From Rhizocola hellebori (GTDB taxonomy: Bacteria > Actinomycetota > Actinomycetes > Mycobacteriales > Micromonosporaceae), in the NCBI RefSeq assembly GCF_016862955.1, contig NZ_BONY01000018.1:62001-126000 (forward strand): a stretch of DNA of 64,000 nucleotides. Direction: 5' to 3'. The notes beneath the pieces were generated by a model, which was not told where the DNA came from, searched no databases, and saw only the letters and a program-made list of their open reading frames with translations. Positions 45,912 to 53,385 of the stretch are shown piece after piece (the stretch's first letter is position 1; each line of letters opens with the position of its first letter). Position numbers and translations under genes: made by a program.

Positions 45912-46076
45912 TTAGCAGCAACAGCAGCAGCTGCACAGGACGATGCCGACGCTGATTGAGGACCCACCGGTCTCGATCATCGCCTGGCCCGCCGACAGCG
46001 ATTCGAGCGCCAGCTCGGGAGCAAGGCGCATCACTTCGATGTCTTCGACGAGCAGGTCGGCCAGGTCGAGCTTCAT
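45912..46076 (-). CDS. thiopeptide precursor P3, 54 aa
   Basis: ATG 46076 is preceded by GGAG. The leader includes KLDLADLLVEDIEVM, LALESLSAGQAMIETGG. The core is SSISVGIVLCSCCCCC, the most divergent of the set. It has a hydrophobic, Cys-free front half, the C-S-C-C motif at 48-51, no two-residue spacer and no terminal Ser. The end C-S-C-C-C-C-C recalls the SCCSCCCC end of the cyclothiazomycin core. A ring from Ser39 or Ser40 to Ser49 would have 10-11 residues. Confidence 0.92.
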   Translation of the reverse strand: MKLDLADLLVEDIEVMRLAPELALESLSAGQAMIETGGSSISVGIVLCSCCCCC

Positions 46077-46089
46077 GAGCGTGCTCCTT

Positions 46090-46272
46090 TCATCCGCAGC
46101 AGCAGCAACAGCAGGTAGCGCAGCAGCTGCACGCGGGTACACAGGATGTGGCCAATTCGGCCATGGCATGGGCGCCCGAAATGGATTCGAGCGTCAGCGC
46201 ATTCCCGACGACGGGTTCAAGCATCTCGACATCGATGTCGTCAAGAGCCAGCCCAGTTCCGTGAATCGCCAT
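46090..46272 (-). CDS. thiopeptide precursor P4, 60 aa
   Basis: ATG 46272 has AGGAG five bases upstream. The leader contains LALDDIDVEMLE and TLESISGAHAMAELAT. The core is SCVPACSCCATCCCCCCG, with Ser43, Ser49 and Thr53. It ends in Gly instead of Ser. Spacing from Ser43 to Ser49 is seven residues. It lies 13 bp before P3 and 52 bp after P5. Confidence 0.92.
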   Translation of the reverse strand: MAIHGTGLALDDIDVEMLEPVVGNALTLESISGAHAMAELATSCVPACSCCATCCCCCCG

Positions 46273-46324
46273 CTAACTCCTTTCAGCGCAACTCTTTGAC
46301 GCATTGTTAAGGTGGCGAACCACC

Positions 46325-46519
46325 TCAGCTGCAACAGCAGCAGCAGCACGGAAGACAGCAGCTGCAGCAGCCGGCCGGCAGAACTGATCCGCCGAGTTCG
46401 GTCATCGCCTGGGATCCCAGAAGCGATTCCAGCGATACCTCATTCGGGTTGTGCGCGACCTCGATCCGTTCCACCTGAACGTCTCGGAGGTCCAGCGCGA
46501 TGTGTTGGCCAAGTGTCAT
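46325..46519 (-). CDS. thiopeptide precursor P5 (first in operon), 64 aa
   Basis: ATG 46519 has GGGAGG five bases upstream; a GTG two codons earlier is too close to that site. The leader contains IALDLRDVQVERIEVA and SLESLLGSQAMTELGG. The core is SVLPAGCCSCCLPCCCCCCS: Ser45, Ser53, Ser64 and ten Cys. The C-S-C-C motif and C6-S tail match P1 and P2. As first gene it is preceded by the repeat operator and a CATACT -10 element. Confidence 0.92.
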   Translation of the reverse strand: MTLGQHIALDLRDVQVERIEVAHNPNEVSLESLLGSQAMTELGGSVLPAGCCSCCLPCCCCCCS

Positions 46520-46544
46520 ACTCACCTCCCTAGGGACGCAGTCG

Positions 46545-46608
46545 AGTATGACCTGGCCTTCTACACAGCCATCTATACAGCGGCCTACACAAACGCCTAC
46601 ACAGGCTG
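46545..46608 (-). promoter_or_regulatory. precursor-operon promoter with four 12-bp direct repeats (SARP operator candidate)
   Basis: On the plus strand CTACACAG (46561), CTATACAG (46573), CTACACAA (46585) and CTACACAG (46597) repeat exactly every 12 bp. They overlap the end of the SARP gene. Ten bases downstream (minus direction) is a -10-like CATACT (46550-46545), and the P5 start codon follows about 26 bp later. SARP regulators bind direct heptamer repeats spaced about one turn apart just before the -10, so this is a fitting target for the adjacent SARP. Confidence 0.65.
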
Positions 46609-47367
46609 AAGTAAAGCCTGGTGACCGCTGGCGATGGCGTGGCGCAACGATCGCAGCTCAGTGCTCGGGCCGATTCCGAGCTCGGTGTCCAGGACGTCGC
46701 ACACCTTCTGGTAGGCCCGCAGCGCATCCGTGCGCCGGCCCGAGCGGTAGAGCGCAGTCATGAATTGGCCCCAAAGCCTTTCCCGCAAAGGATTTCGGCG
46801 TACCAACGTCTCCAGCTCGAAAGCCAGCGCCTCATGCTGGCCCAGGCCGAGCCGGGCGTCGATGTAGTCCTCCTCCGCGCCCAGGCGGGTCTGGTCGAGC
46901 CGTGCCGCGAACGCGGCGGTGAACTCGGTGTCTATCCCTTGCAAGGCCTTGCCACGCCACAGGCTCAGCGCCATGAACAGGTTCTCGGCCGCTTCGGGAT
47001 AGCGGGTCTCGCGAAGCGCCCGCCGCCCCGCAGCGGCCAGATCCTCGAACATGTAAGCGTCGCATTCGCCCGTTCGCAGATCGAGCCGGTAGCCGTTGGG
47101 GGTGTGGCTCGGCCGCGGCTCATCTGCCGGGGCGGCCACCGCGAGCACGCGACGCAGATCCGAGACATACGAGTAAAGGTTGGCCCGAGCCGACGCGGGC
47201 GGGGCCTCGCCCCACAGGGCGTCGACGATCTCCTCGACGTCGATGACGGCGCCCGGCCGCAGCAGCAGCAGCGCCAGCAGTTCCCGCATCTTGCGGCGGG
47301 TCAGCCTGGTCGGCTCACCGTCCGCGGCACGGACCTCCAGCGGGCCAAGCACGAGAAACGCCGGCAT
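46597..47367 (-). CDS. SARP-family transcriptional activator
   Basis: The 256-aa protein has the SARP layout: an OmpR-type winged helix (about 1-95; PTRLTRRKMRELLALLLL, then SARANLYSYVSDLRRVL) and a bacterial transcriptional activation domain (about 100-250; YMFEDLAAAGRRAL, NPLRERLWGQFMTALYRSGRRTDALRAY). No ATPase domain follows, so it is a small SARP. Such proteins switch on antibiotic clusters. It sits last in a four-gene regulatory operon (four bases after the response regulator) and directly upstream of the precursor genes, whose promoter holds suitable repeats. Confidence 0.93.
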   Translation of the reverse strand: MPAFLVLGPLEVRAADGEPTRLTRRKMRELLALLLLRPGAVIDVEEIVDALWGEAPPASARANLYSYVSDLRRVLAVAAPADEPRPSHTPNGYRLDLRTGECDAYMFEDLAAAGRRALRETRYPEAAENLFMALSLWRGKALQGIDTEFTAAFAARLDQTRLGAEEDYIDARLGLGQHEALAFELETLVRRNPLRERLWGQFMTALYRSGRRTDALRAYQKVCDVLDTELGIGPSTELRSLRHAIASGHQALLQPV

Positions 47368-47370
47368 CGC

Positions 47371-48108
47371 CTACGCTCCTGCCGGTTTCACCTCGACGGA
47401 ACCGGCCACCGCAGGCCGTATCGCGCGGCTGGCGGTGGTGGCCGGCGCCGGAAGCGGGAAGCCTTCGGCCACCTCGTCTCGGGTGAGGAGTCCGTCTTCG
47501 ATGGCGCGCATCAGCATGTCAGTCTTCGTCGGCGCGGCCCGGCCCACCTGGGCGTATTTGAGCCGTGCCCGCCGGATGTACATGTCGACAGTGTGCGGGG
47601 AGATGCCCATCCGGCTGGCGACCGACGCCTTGGACATCGACTGGAACCACCACAGGAGCGCGGTGCGCTCGCGTTCGGAGAGCACGGGCGCCTCAGGACG
47701 CTGGTCGCTGACAAGGATTCCGGCGGCCATCGGCGTGACATAGGGCCTGCCTTCGGCAACCGCGAACACGGTCGTCAGCAGATGGTCGGGGCCTTCGCTT
47801 TTGGCCAGGAACGCATAGGCTCCGGCGTCGAGCGCGGCGAGCACTATCTCTTCCTCGGTGAACTGGGAGAAGACGATGACCCGCTGCCCCGCACCGGCCA
47901 GCGTCGCGATGTCGTCGATGGCCAGGCGCCGGTCGAGGTGCAGGTCGAGAATTATGACGTCCACATTGGACATTGAGGCCGGCACGTTGGTGCCTACGTG
48001 GGACACCTTGATCCGGGGCTCGACGTTCAGCCAGGCCCGGATGCCCTCGATCACGACCGGATGGTCGTCGATAATGCTCACCCGGACAGGGGCTGCGGCA
48101 CTCGCCAT
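47371..48108 (-). CDS. NarL/FixJ-type response regulator
   Basis: The 245-aa protein has a receiver domain (VSIIDDHPVVIEG; phospho-acceptor Asp in VDVIILDLHL) and a LuxR-type HTH (LSERERTALLWWFQSMSKASVASRMGISPHTVDMYIRRARLKYAQVG). It should be phosphorylated by the kinases encoded just upstream and act on the SARP gene or cluster promoters. Start: ATG 48108 has GGAGG four bases upstream and lies inside the end of the kinase gene, so translation is coupled. Confidence 0.92.
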   Translation of the reverse strand: MASAAAPVRVSIIDDHPVVIEGIRAWLNVEPRIKVSHVGTNVPASMSNVDVIILDLHLDRRLAIDDIATLAGAGQRVIVFSQFTEEEIVLAALDAGAYAFLAKSEGPDHLLTTVFAVAEGRPYVTPMAAGILVSDQRPEAPVLSERERTALLWWFQSMSKASVASRMGISPHTVDMYIRRARLKYAQVGRAAPTKTDMLMRAIEDGLLTRDEVAEGFPLPAPATTASRAIRPAVAGSVEVKPAGA

Positions 48109-49214
48109 CGGACCTCCACCCACAATTGTTTCGCCTCCTGGTCGTCGACAACCGACACGGGCAGGCTCGATCGCAAGTCGTCCAGCACCTCGGCGGGAGC
48201 GTCGGCTGTCACGCTCACCACCACTTCCGCGGCGTCCCCGACCACCGTTATGCGGGCACGGCTGGCCGCGGAAGCCAGTACCAGCAAAACAACCTCGGTC
48301 AAACTACGCCGCGCCGCCGCGGGCACCTGAGGCAGCGCGCCGTAATGGAAGAAGGTAACGTCCACGCCGCGCCGCTCGGCCAGATCGGTGCAGGCGCGCA
48401 GCTCGTGCAGCATCGGGTCGGAGGAGTCGTCGGTTTCGGCGAACAGCCGCCGCAGGCGGGCCGCCTCCACTCCCGCCAGCCGCCACACCTGCGGGTCGGC
48501 CGGGTCGAGTGTGCTGTCGCCCAGGCCGCGCAGCAACGGCGCGACTCGCTCGCCGATCTCCCGGTAGCGGCGCTGCCGCTCGCTGTGCACCGCCTCCTCG
48601 GCTGCGGCCCGCGACTCGTTCTCCGCGCGGGCGAGGGTCAGCTCCGCAGCTCGCCGCGCCACCCGGGTGAGGTGGTGGGCGACCACGACGAAGAGCAGCT
48701 GCGCGCCGGCGGTGGCGAAGGTGACCAGGACCACCCGGCCCGCCGTGACCCGGTCCATCGAGCCGTCCGCGGCCATGGCCACCACCGAGATCGCCGTGTT
48801 GGCGCCCTGCATGACGATCAGCTCCCACAGCGGCCGGTGCATCAGCAGCAGCACCCCACACCAGCCGACCGTGTTCCACGCCCAGCTGGCGTCGCCGAGC
48901 ACCTGACCGGGCGGGTAGGAAAGGATCGCGACGAGGCTCGCCCCGACCGCCAGCGCGGCCAATAGGCGGCAGGCGAGCACGCTGGCCCCGGCACCACGGC
49001 GCAGCAACAGAACCGAACCGGCCACCTGGACGCCCGCCACGATCACCCAGGCCGTTACCGTGCCCAGCCGCGACTCGTACTGCGACCAGCTGCGCGCGAT
49101 GATGATCACGTCATAGCAGACGTGACAGATGAGCAGGATGACGACGGCCGCCACCTGCGCGGCGCTGGCGTAGCGGGCGGCCACGGAGTCGCCACCCGTT
49201 GCGGGGCTAGACAT
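48078..49214 (-). CDS. degenerate membrane sensor histidine kinase
   Basis: The 378-aa protein has about five membrane helices in the first 190 residues, then a coiled linker (ELTLARAENESRAAAEEAV). Where NarL-type kinases carry the phospho-accepting His it reads RYREIGERVAPLLRGLG, with no His. The ATPase domain lacks the Asn box and clear G boxes. It is therefore probably a pseudokinase that senses a signal and works through the neighbouring active kinase. It overlaps both neighbours by a few bases. Confidence 0.8.
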   Translation of the reverse strand: MSSPATGGDSVAARYASAAQVAAVVILLICHVCYDVIIIARSWSQYESRLGTVTAWVIVAGVQVAGSVLLLRRGAGASVLACRLLAALAVGASLVAILSYPPGQVLGDASWAWNTVGWCGVLLLMHRPLWELIVMQGANTAISVVAMAADGSMDRVTAGRVVLVTFATAGAQLLFVVVAHHLTRVARRAAELTLARAENESRAAAEEAVHSERQRRYREIGERVAPLLRGLGDSTLDPADPQVWRLAGVEAARLRRLFAETDDSSDPMLHELRACTDLAERRGVDVTFFHYGALPQVPAAARRSLTEVVLLVLASAASRARITVVGDAAEVVVSVTADAPAEVLDDLRSSLPVSVVDDQEAKQLWVEVRWRVPQPLSG

Positions 49215-50388
49215 CTGGCCACCTCAGCACGACCTGGGTGCCCAGGCCCGGCTCGGAGCGCACGCTGGCCGAGCCGCCGACCGACCGCATGCGGCCGTCG
49301 ATCGACTCCCGCAGACCGCGCCGGTGGGCCGGAACGGAGGTCACGTCGAAACCGACCCCGCTGTCGCGTACGGTGATGCTCGCCCCGTCGGCGTCCGCGC
49401 GCGCTTCCAGACCGGCTTCGCCTGTCCCCGCGTGCCGTGCCACGTTGGTGAGCGCCTCGGCGACACACTGCGACATCGCCGTCGCCACCTCGGCGGGTAA
49501 CTCGATCGGGGATACGTCCACCGACACGTTCAGCGGCGTGCTCGCGGGCGGCTGGACAGCGGCGAAACGCAGCATCAGGTCCAAGCGCACCTTCGGCAGG
49601 CTGGGCTGTGGCCCGCTCGGACCTTCGCGCAGGCTTTCGATGATGAGCAGATCGGCGGCGGCTCTTTCCCGCAGCGCAACCGAATCGCTGGCGATACCTC
49701 CGGTGTGCACCATCGTGAGGGTGGCCAGCACCGTGTCGTGCAGGTGCCGCTGATGGTTTCGCTCGTCGGCACGGATGGCCGCCCGCACGATCGCCGCTCG
49801 GCGCTGCTCTGCCAGCTCGGCCAAGGCGGCGTCGGCCGAGCTGGTCGCCCGGTGCACCAAGGTGGCCAGGCCGGCGCCGATCAGCGCCGCCACCGCCAGA
49901 AACACGGGTGCTTCGCTGATCTGGCCGTCGCCGACCGCGTACACCGCGGCGATGCCAAGGCCAGCCGCGAGCCCGATCGGCTGGCGCAGCCCGAACTGGG
50001 TGATCAACACCCCTGCTCCGGCGACGATGTCGACCCAGCCGGTCCCGGACGCCATCATGCGTACCTGTTCGGGGACAAGCCAGCGATGCGCGACCAACAG
50101 CACTGCGACAACAATGACATCGATGTAAATGAGGATCGGCGATGGGCCATGCCGTAGCACCTGACGGGCGAACAGCCCGCTCCACAGGAGGACCCCGACA
50201 CTGCCGGCTATCACCAGGCCGGGCTGCGCCGGGGGTGCCATCCCCGCGATGGCGACCACAGCGCCCAGCACCCCGCTCGACAGCCGCATTGCAGCGACCA
50301 GCACGGTCAGCGTCCGGCGAGCGCCGGGGCCGGCCGAAGCCGTGTCGGCGCCGCCGGTGTCGGCCTGGCGCGAAGCGGGCAATCCCAC
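49207..50388 (-). CDS. sensor histidine kinase (NarL/DesK-type)
   Basis: The 393-aa protein has five or six membrane helices (about 25-185), a HisKA_3 helix ERNHQRHLHDTVLATLTMV with phospho-acceptor H217, and an HATPase domain with N-box EALTNVARHAG and G-box DSGVGFD, so it looks catalytically intact. It heads the operon kinase-pseudokinase-regulator-SARP. No extracytoplasmic sensor domain is seen, only short loops, so it may sense membrane stress or a lipophilic ligand. Start: GTG 50388, with a weak ribosome-binding site. Confidence 0.88.
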   Translation of the reverse strand: MGLPASRQADTGGADTASAGPGARRTLTVLVAAMRLSSGVLGAVVAIAGMAPPAQPGLVIAGSVGVLLWSGLFARQVLRHGPSPILIYIDVIVVAVLLVAHRWLVPEQVRMMASGTGWVDIVAGAGVLITQFGLRQPIGLAAGLGIAAVYAVGDGQISEAPVFLAVAALIGAGLATLVHRATSSADAALAELAEQRRAAIVRAAIRADERNHQRHLHDTVLATLTMVHTGGIASDSVALRERAAADLLIIESLREGPSGPQPSLPKVRLDLMLRFAAVQPPASTPLNVSVDVSPIELPAEVATAMSQCVAEALTNVARHAGTGEAGLEARADADGASITVRDSGVGFDVTSVPAHRRGLRESIDGRMRSVGGSASVRSEPGLGTQVVLRWPDV

Positions 50389-50653
50389 GGGCGGACCTGC
50401 ATTTCCTTGCGGCGAGAGATCGGAACATCGGCGATCTTGAGTGGTAACGCACCGAGCATATCGACGCCGAGGAGTCGACGCATGACCCGCGATCGGGGAA
50501 CAGCGGCCTGCGTGTATTCATTGATCAACCCACCGAGAATCAGGCGTCGTTGAACACGGGCAACTACCTGCGACAGTAGGCTCGGTGATTGTTGGCCGAG
50601 TGGCGTACTCGGTCAGGACGCTGCACAGGTGCCGTTCGGCGAGACCTGACGCA

Positions 50654-50840
50654 TATAGCTCACCGATCATCCGGATCTCGATGGCTGAGTGGACGGCCTG
50701 GGTACCGTCGCTGCAGCGGTCCAATAGCAGGCTGACGAGGCGGCTGGCGTCGGCACTGACCTACTGAGACTGCGTCTCGGTGTCGCCGCCGAACTTTCGG
50801 TGCAAAGTCTCAGCCCTCCGAATAGGCAGGCGGGTCGCCA
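50654..50840 (-). pseudogene. fragment duplicated from the 1-1918 TPR gene
   Basis: This segment matches 606-822 closely in the same orientation, apart from about 31 missing bases after GTGGAC and a few substitutions, including a one-base insertion. Both flanks diverge abruptly, after GGCGGGTCGCCA on one side. On the minus strand it would encode AVHSAIEIRMIGELYA and part of ETLHRKFGG, but the deletion and insertion break the frame. It is a non-functional remnant in the 617-bp region between the kinase gene and the 51.0-kb gene; the rest of that region shows no gene. Confidence 0.8.
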
Positions 50841-51005
50841 GCCATTACCTCAAGGCCAAGGCACCTGCGTGCCTGCAGCGCCTGACGTGCCAATCGCGCC
50901 CACACCGCCTTGATAGGAACTAAAATTAATGCCGGTGGTGATGCATCTATTCGTGTGGAGTGAGAGGCATTTGCCGAACACGTGTTTGAAGTCAACGGAG
51001 GAGCA

Positions 51006-51560
51006 ATGCCTCAAGCGCCAGACGAAAACGACGAACAGCCGCTCGAAACTTCGCCGGCCGTAGACGGGGAACAGCCGATCGAGGCTTCGCCGGCCGCAAA
51101 CGACGAGCTGTCGTTCGAAGCTGTCCCAGGGCTGGCCGCGCTCTTCGAAATTATCAATAGCGGCGAAGGCGCTGGCGTCGGGCCAACGGGCCAACCCGGA
51201 CTCAAGATACCGCCACACGTCTTTGTTTTCCGGCCGCACCCAAAGGTGGAGAATTGGCAAGAGACAGATTGCGTGCCGATTATTTTTACGAGTCCGTTGG
51301 GCCAGTTTCCGCGGTCATTGAAGATCGGAGTGAAGGTCGGTGCGCCACGAAAGTTGGCTAGCGGGAAGATGATCGGACCTGACGAAGCGGCACAAGACTC
51401 ATCGTTTGCCGCAGAGGCAGCGGCCACCGCGATCACGAAACTGCTCGACATGGGAGCACCCACCGGCGCAATCCAAAAAAGCTTCTACCAGTTCATGCAG
51501 GAGCTACTCGATAACTTACGTAAGGGTTTCCGCGTCAACGACTGCTCCGGCTCCGTCTGA
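51006..51560 (+). CDS. hypothetical protein, 184 aa
   Basis: ATG 51006 follows GGAGGAG with a short spacer. The first 45 residues are acidic and imperfectly repeated (EQPLETSPAVDGEQPIEASPA...), probably disordered. The rest is a compact alpha/beta domain with PHVFVFRPHPK and DCVPIIFTSPLG, and an amphipathic C-terminal helix. There is no signal peptide or recognisable family. It stands alone, with a possible promoter about 60-80 bp upstream. The function is unknown. Confidence 0.75.
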   Translation: MPQAPDENDEQPLETSPAVDGEQPIEASPAANDELSFEAVPGLAALFEIINSGEGAGVGPTGQPGLKIPPHVFVFRPHPKVENWQETDCVPIIFTSPLGQFPRSLKIGVKVGAPRKLASGKMIGPDEAAQDSSFAAEAAATAITKLLDMGAPTGAIQKSFYQFMQELLDNLRKGFRVNDCSGSV

Positions 51561-52068
51561 CGCCCGCGCAGACACCCAATGACTGCAGGCGTGTAGAAGA
51601 TCGCGGTGAGTCCAGGACGACTCCAGACTCATTGCTATCCCGTGAGTGGCGATATTCAGTGACGTACTCGGATTTGTCGCTGACTTGGCCCAGCGCATCG
51701 ACTCACAGCGCCCCGTTCGAAAGCAGCGGTGTTCTGGCTGATTGGCTCGGGTCCTTCTCACAGTCCTGGAGGTACCCGCGGAGTGGGCGGGCTGGTTCGG
51801 CAGCTCGCGTGAACTGGGGTATCGGTTTATCACGATCGGTGAGTCGGAAGACGAGGTCGGATCGCTTTGGGCGCGTGCCGGCACGCGTGCCGGCGTCGAA
51901 TCGTCACTGGTGGTCGGCGGCTGGGCGGAACACGCATTTCCCGCTCCTGCATGTCGTGGATCTGATGGCACAAATGATCAGAACCGCGGCCCCTACCGTT
52001 GGCATGCTCGACGCACTTCTTGACGGTGCCGGGGCGCTTGCACCGCCGGCCGCCCCGAACGGATAACC
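51561..52068. other. 508-bp region without a convincing gene
   Basis: Frames here are short and of unnatural composition. A stretch near 51742-51920 reads like a protein fragment (LLTVLEVPAEWAGWFGSSREL) but has no ribosome-binding site and drifts into nonsense, so it may be a decayed remnant. I see no repeats or RNA genes. Confidence 0.4.
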
Positions 52069-52305
52069 ATGCCGGGATCACGGCGATCCCTTTCAATGCT
52101 GCATGTTTCGTGGGAATGGCCAGCCATGGAGCCGGACGTCGCGGGGCTGCGCATCTGCCCCCGTCATCGCGATCTGGTGCTGGCCGCCGGGCCACCGGTC
52201 ACCGCAATGATGTGCATGGCATGGCATTGCCCGCGCAGGGATCATCTTGACCATCAGGGCCAGTCGTGGCGGTCGATGTGTCCACTTCGGAGAATCGCTC
52301 GCTGA
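52069..52305 (+). CDS. possible small Cys/His-rich protein, 78 aa
   Basis: ATG 52069 opens 78 codons. The middle has LRICPRHRDLVLAAG and CMAWHCPRRDHLDH, giving a C-x-x-H and C-x(4)-C pattern that could bind zinc, similar to small actinobacterial metal-site proteins. No good ribosome-binding site is seen. It converges with the membrane protein gene at 52330. Low confidence. Confidence 0.35.
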   Translation: MPGSRRSLSMLHVSWEWPAMEPDVAGLRICPRHRDLVLAAGPPVTAMMCMAWHCPRRDHLDHQGQSWRSMCPLRRIAR

Positions 52306-52329
52306 CAAATGGACGTCGCCAGGCACGGT

Positions 52330-53088
52330 TCACGGCCAGAGGGTCACTCGTAGTTCAATCTGCAGTGGGCTGCCCAGACGGCTTTTGACCGAGACGGCCG
52401 CGTAGATGATCTGGTCCTCATCCGTGATCAGGCAGATGCCGGTCAGGCCGGGGTCGTGGATCGGCAATTCGCTTTCGCCACGGCTTATCGCCAGCTGGTA
52501 GCAGTCGGAACTACTTGGGTTTGGTGAGTCTGCTTTGGCCATGAGCCCGCTCTGGCTGGTAATCACCATGTCGCTGCCGCATGAGTCTCTTCCCGCAATG
52601 GTCAGATCGCCACCGTCATCGCTGGGGGTGGAGTAACCGGCATCGATGGTGTCCATATCGATCGGGTGAGTGTAGGCCGCGCAGCGATCAACCTCGACGA
52701 TCACTAGACGGTTGGTGAACATCGCGACGGCAGGCGAGGCGGGACGGATGACTTTCGGGGGCGGGCTGTTGCCGATCGGACCACTCACTACAGTGAGGCC
52801 ACAGGTTGCGGTGGCGCCTGCCAGGGAGACCATGCCGATCGCCCGCCAGGTTTTGCCTTCCGCCTTCGCGTCCTTCTCCCGTTGCGAGGGTTCGCCGTCG
52901 CCGGACGGTCGTTTGCGAAGGAATGTCACCATTGCGGCGATCGCGGTCATCGCGGCCAGAAAGAAGCCTGCGATGCCTGCCAGCTGGTCGGCCTCCTCCA
53001 GACCAGATTGCAGCATCCTCAGACCCAGGCCCAGTATCACGGCGCAGATGACACTTCCTGCTATGCCAACGGCAAGCCTCTTCCGCAT
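52330..53088 (-). CDS. membrane-anchored hypothetical protein, 252 aa
   Basis: Three hydrophobic stretches lie in the first 105 residues (LAVGIAGSVICAVILGLGL, IAGFFLAAMTAIAAMVTFL and MVSLAGATATCGLTVVSG), with a basic cytoplasmic loop between the second and third (RKRPSGDGEPSQREKDAK). The remaining 140 residues are probably outside and contain four Cys that could form disulfides. No family is recognised. It is a single gene. Confidence 0.78.
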   Translation of the reverse strand: MRKRLAVGIAGSVICAVILGLGLRMLQSGLEEADQLAGIAGFFLAAMTAIAAMVTFLRKRPSGDGEPSQREKDAKAEGKTWRAIGMVSLAGATATCGLTVVSGPIGNSPPPKVIRPASPAVAMFTNRLVIVEVDRCAAYTHPIDMDTIDAGYSTPSDDGGDLTIAGRDSCGSDMVITSQSGLMAKADSPNPSSSDCYQLAISRGESELPIHDPGLTGICLITDEDQIIYAAVSVKSRLGSPLQIELRVTLWP

Positions 53089-53385
53089 AGAGCTAAGCTA
53101 CCTAGTCGTATACTTGTGGCACTCGGTAAAGCGGGTGCATATCAGCTCTAATCGTCTAATAGCTCCTCAGACGGACACCCAACCCGACGGCAAGCTTGAC
53201 GAGGCGGCAGTGGCGTTCTGTCGCTTTGCCGATGCGGGCGACGGTGTGCCGACGGGCAGTTGGCTGAATTGCCTCTAGGGCAGGCGTTTTTGCTGTGCTG
53301 CGCCGCCGCGCCGGTGCAGGCGACAGTGAAGCCCCCCAACAACCCACCGCGCAGATTGTGGGCGCCCGAGACTAAGGCTCATTGT

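Noticed and set aside
45496-46345. GCA-triplet repeat tracts as a CRISPR or microsatellite array
   Set aside because: Units are Cys codons at the ends of five reading frames with their own ribosome-binding sites; there are no spacers of regular size.
45496-46519. Lanthipeptide or metallothionein reading of the Cys-rich peptides
   Set aside because: No LanC cyclase is present, leaders match thiopeptide leaders, and the cluster has YcaO, SagB and split LanB genes. Metal binding by unmodified peptide is not excluded but is less likely.
29761-50388. Assignment of the cluster to cyclothiazomycin itself
   Set aside because: Only the Cys-rich end of the core is similar; five different cores and the TfuA-YcaO pair do not fit.
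49106-50521. 471-codon minus-strand frame over the kinase
   Set aside because: It overlaps the well-supported kinase in another frame and has Arg/Gly-rich nonsense composition.
51632-52066. 144-codon plus-strand frame
   Set aside because: No ribosome-binding site, Ser/Arg-rich composition, no recognisable domain; another frame here is no better.
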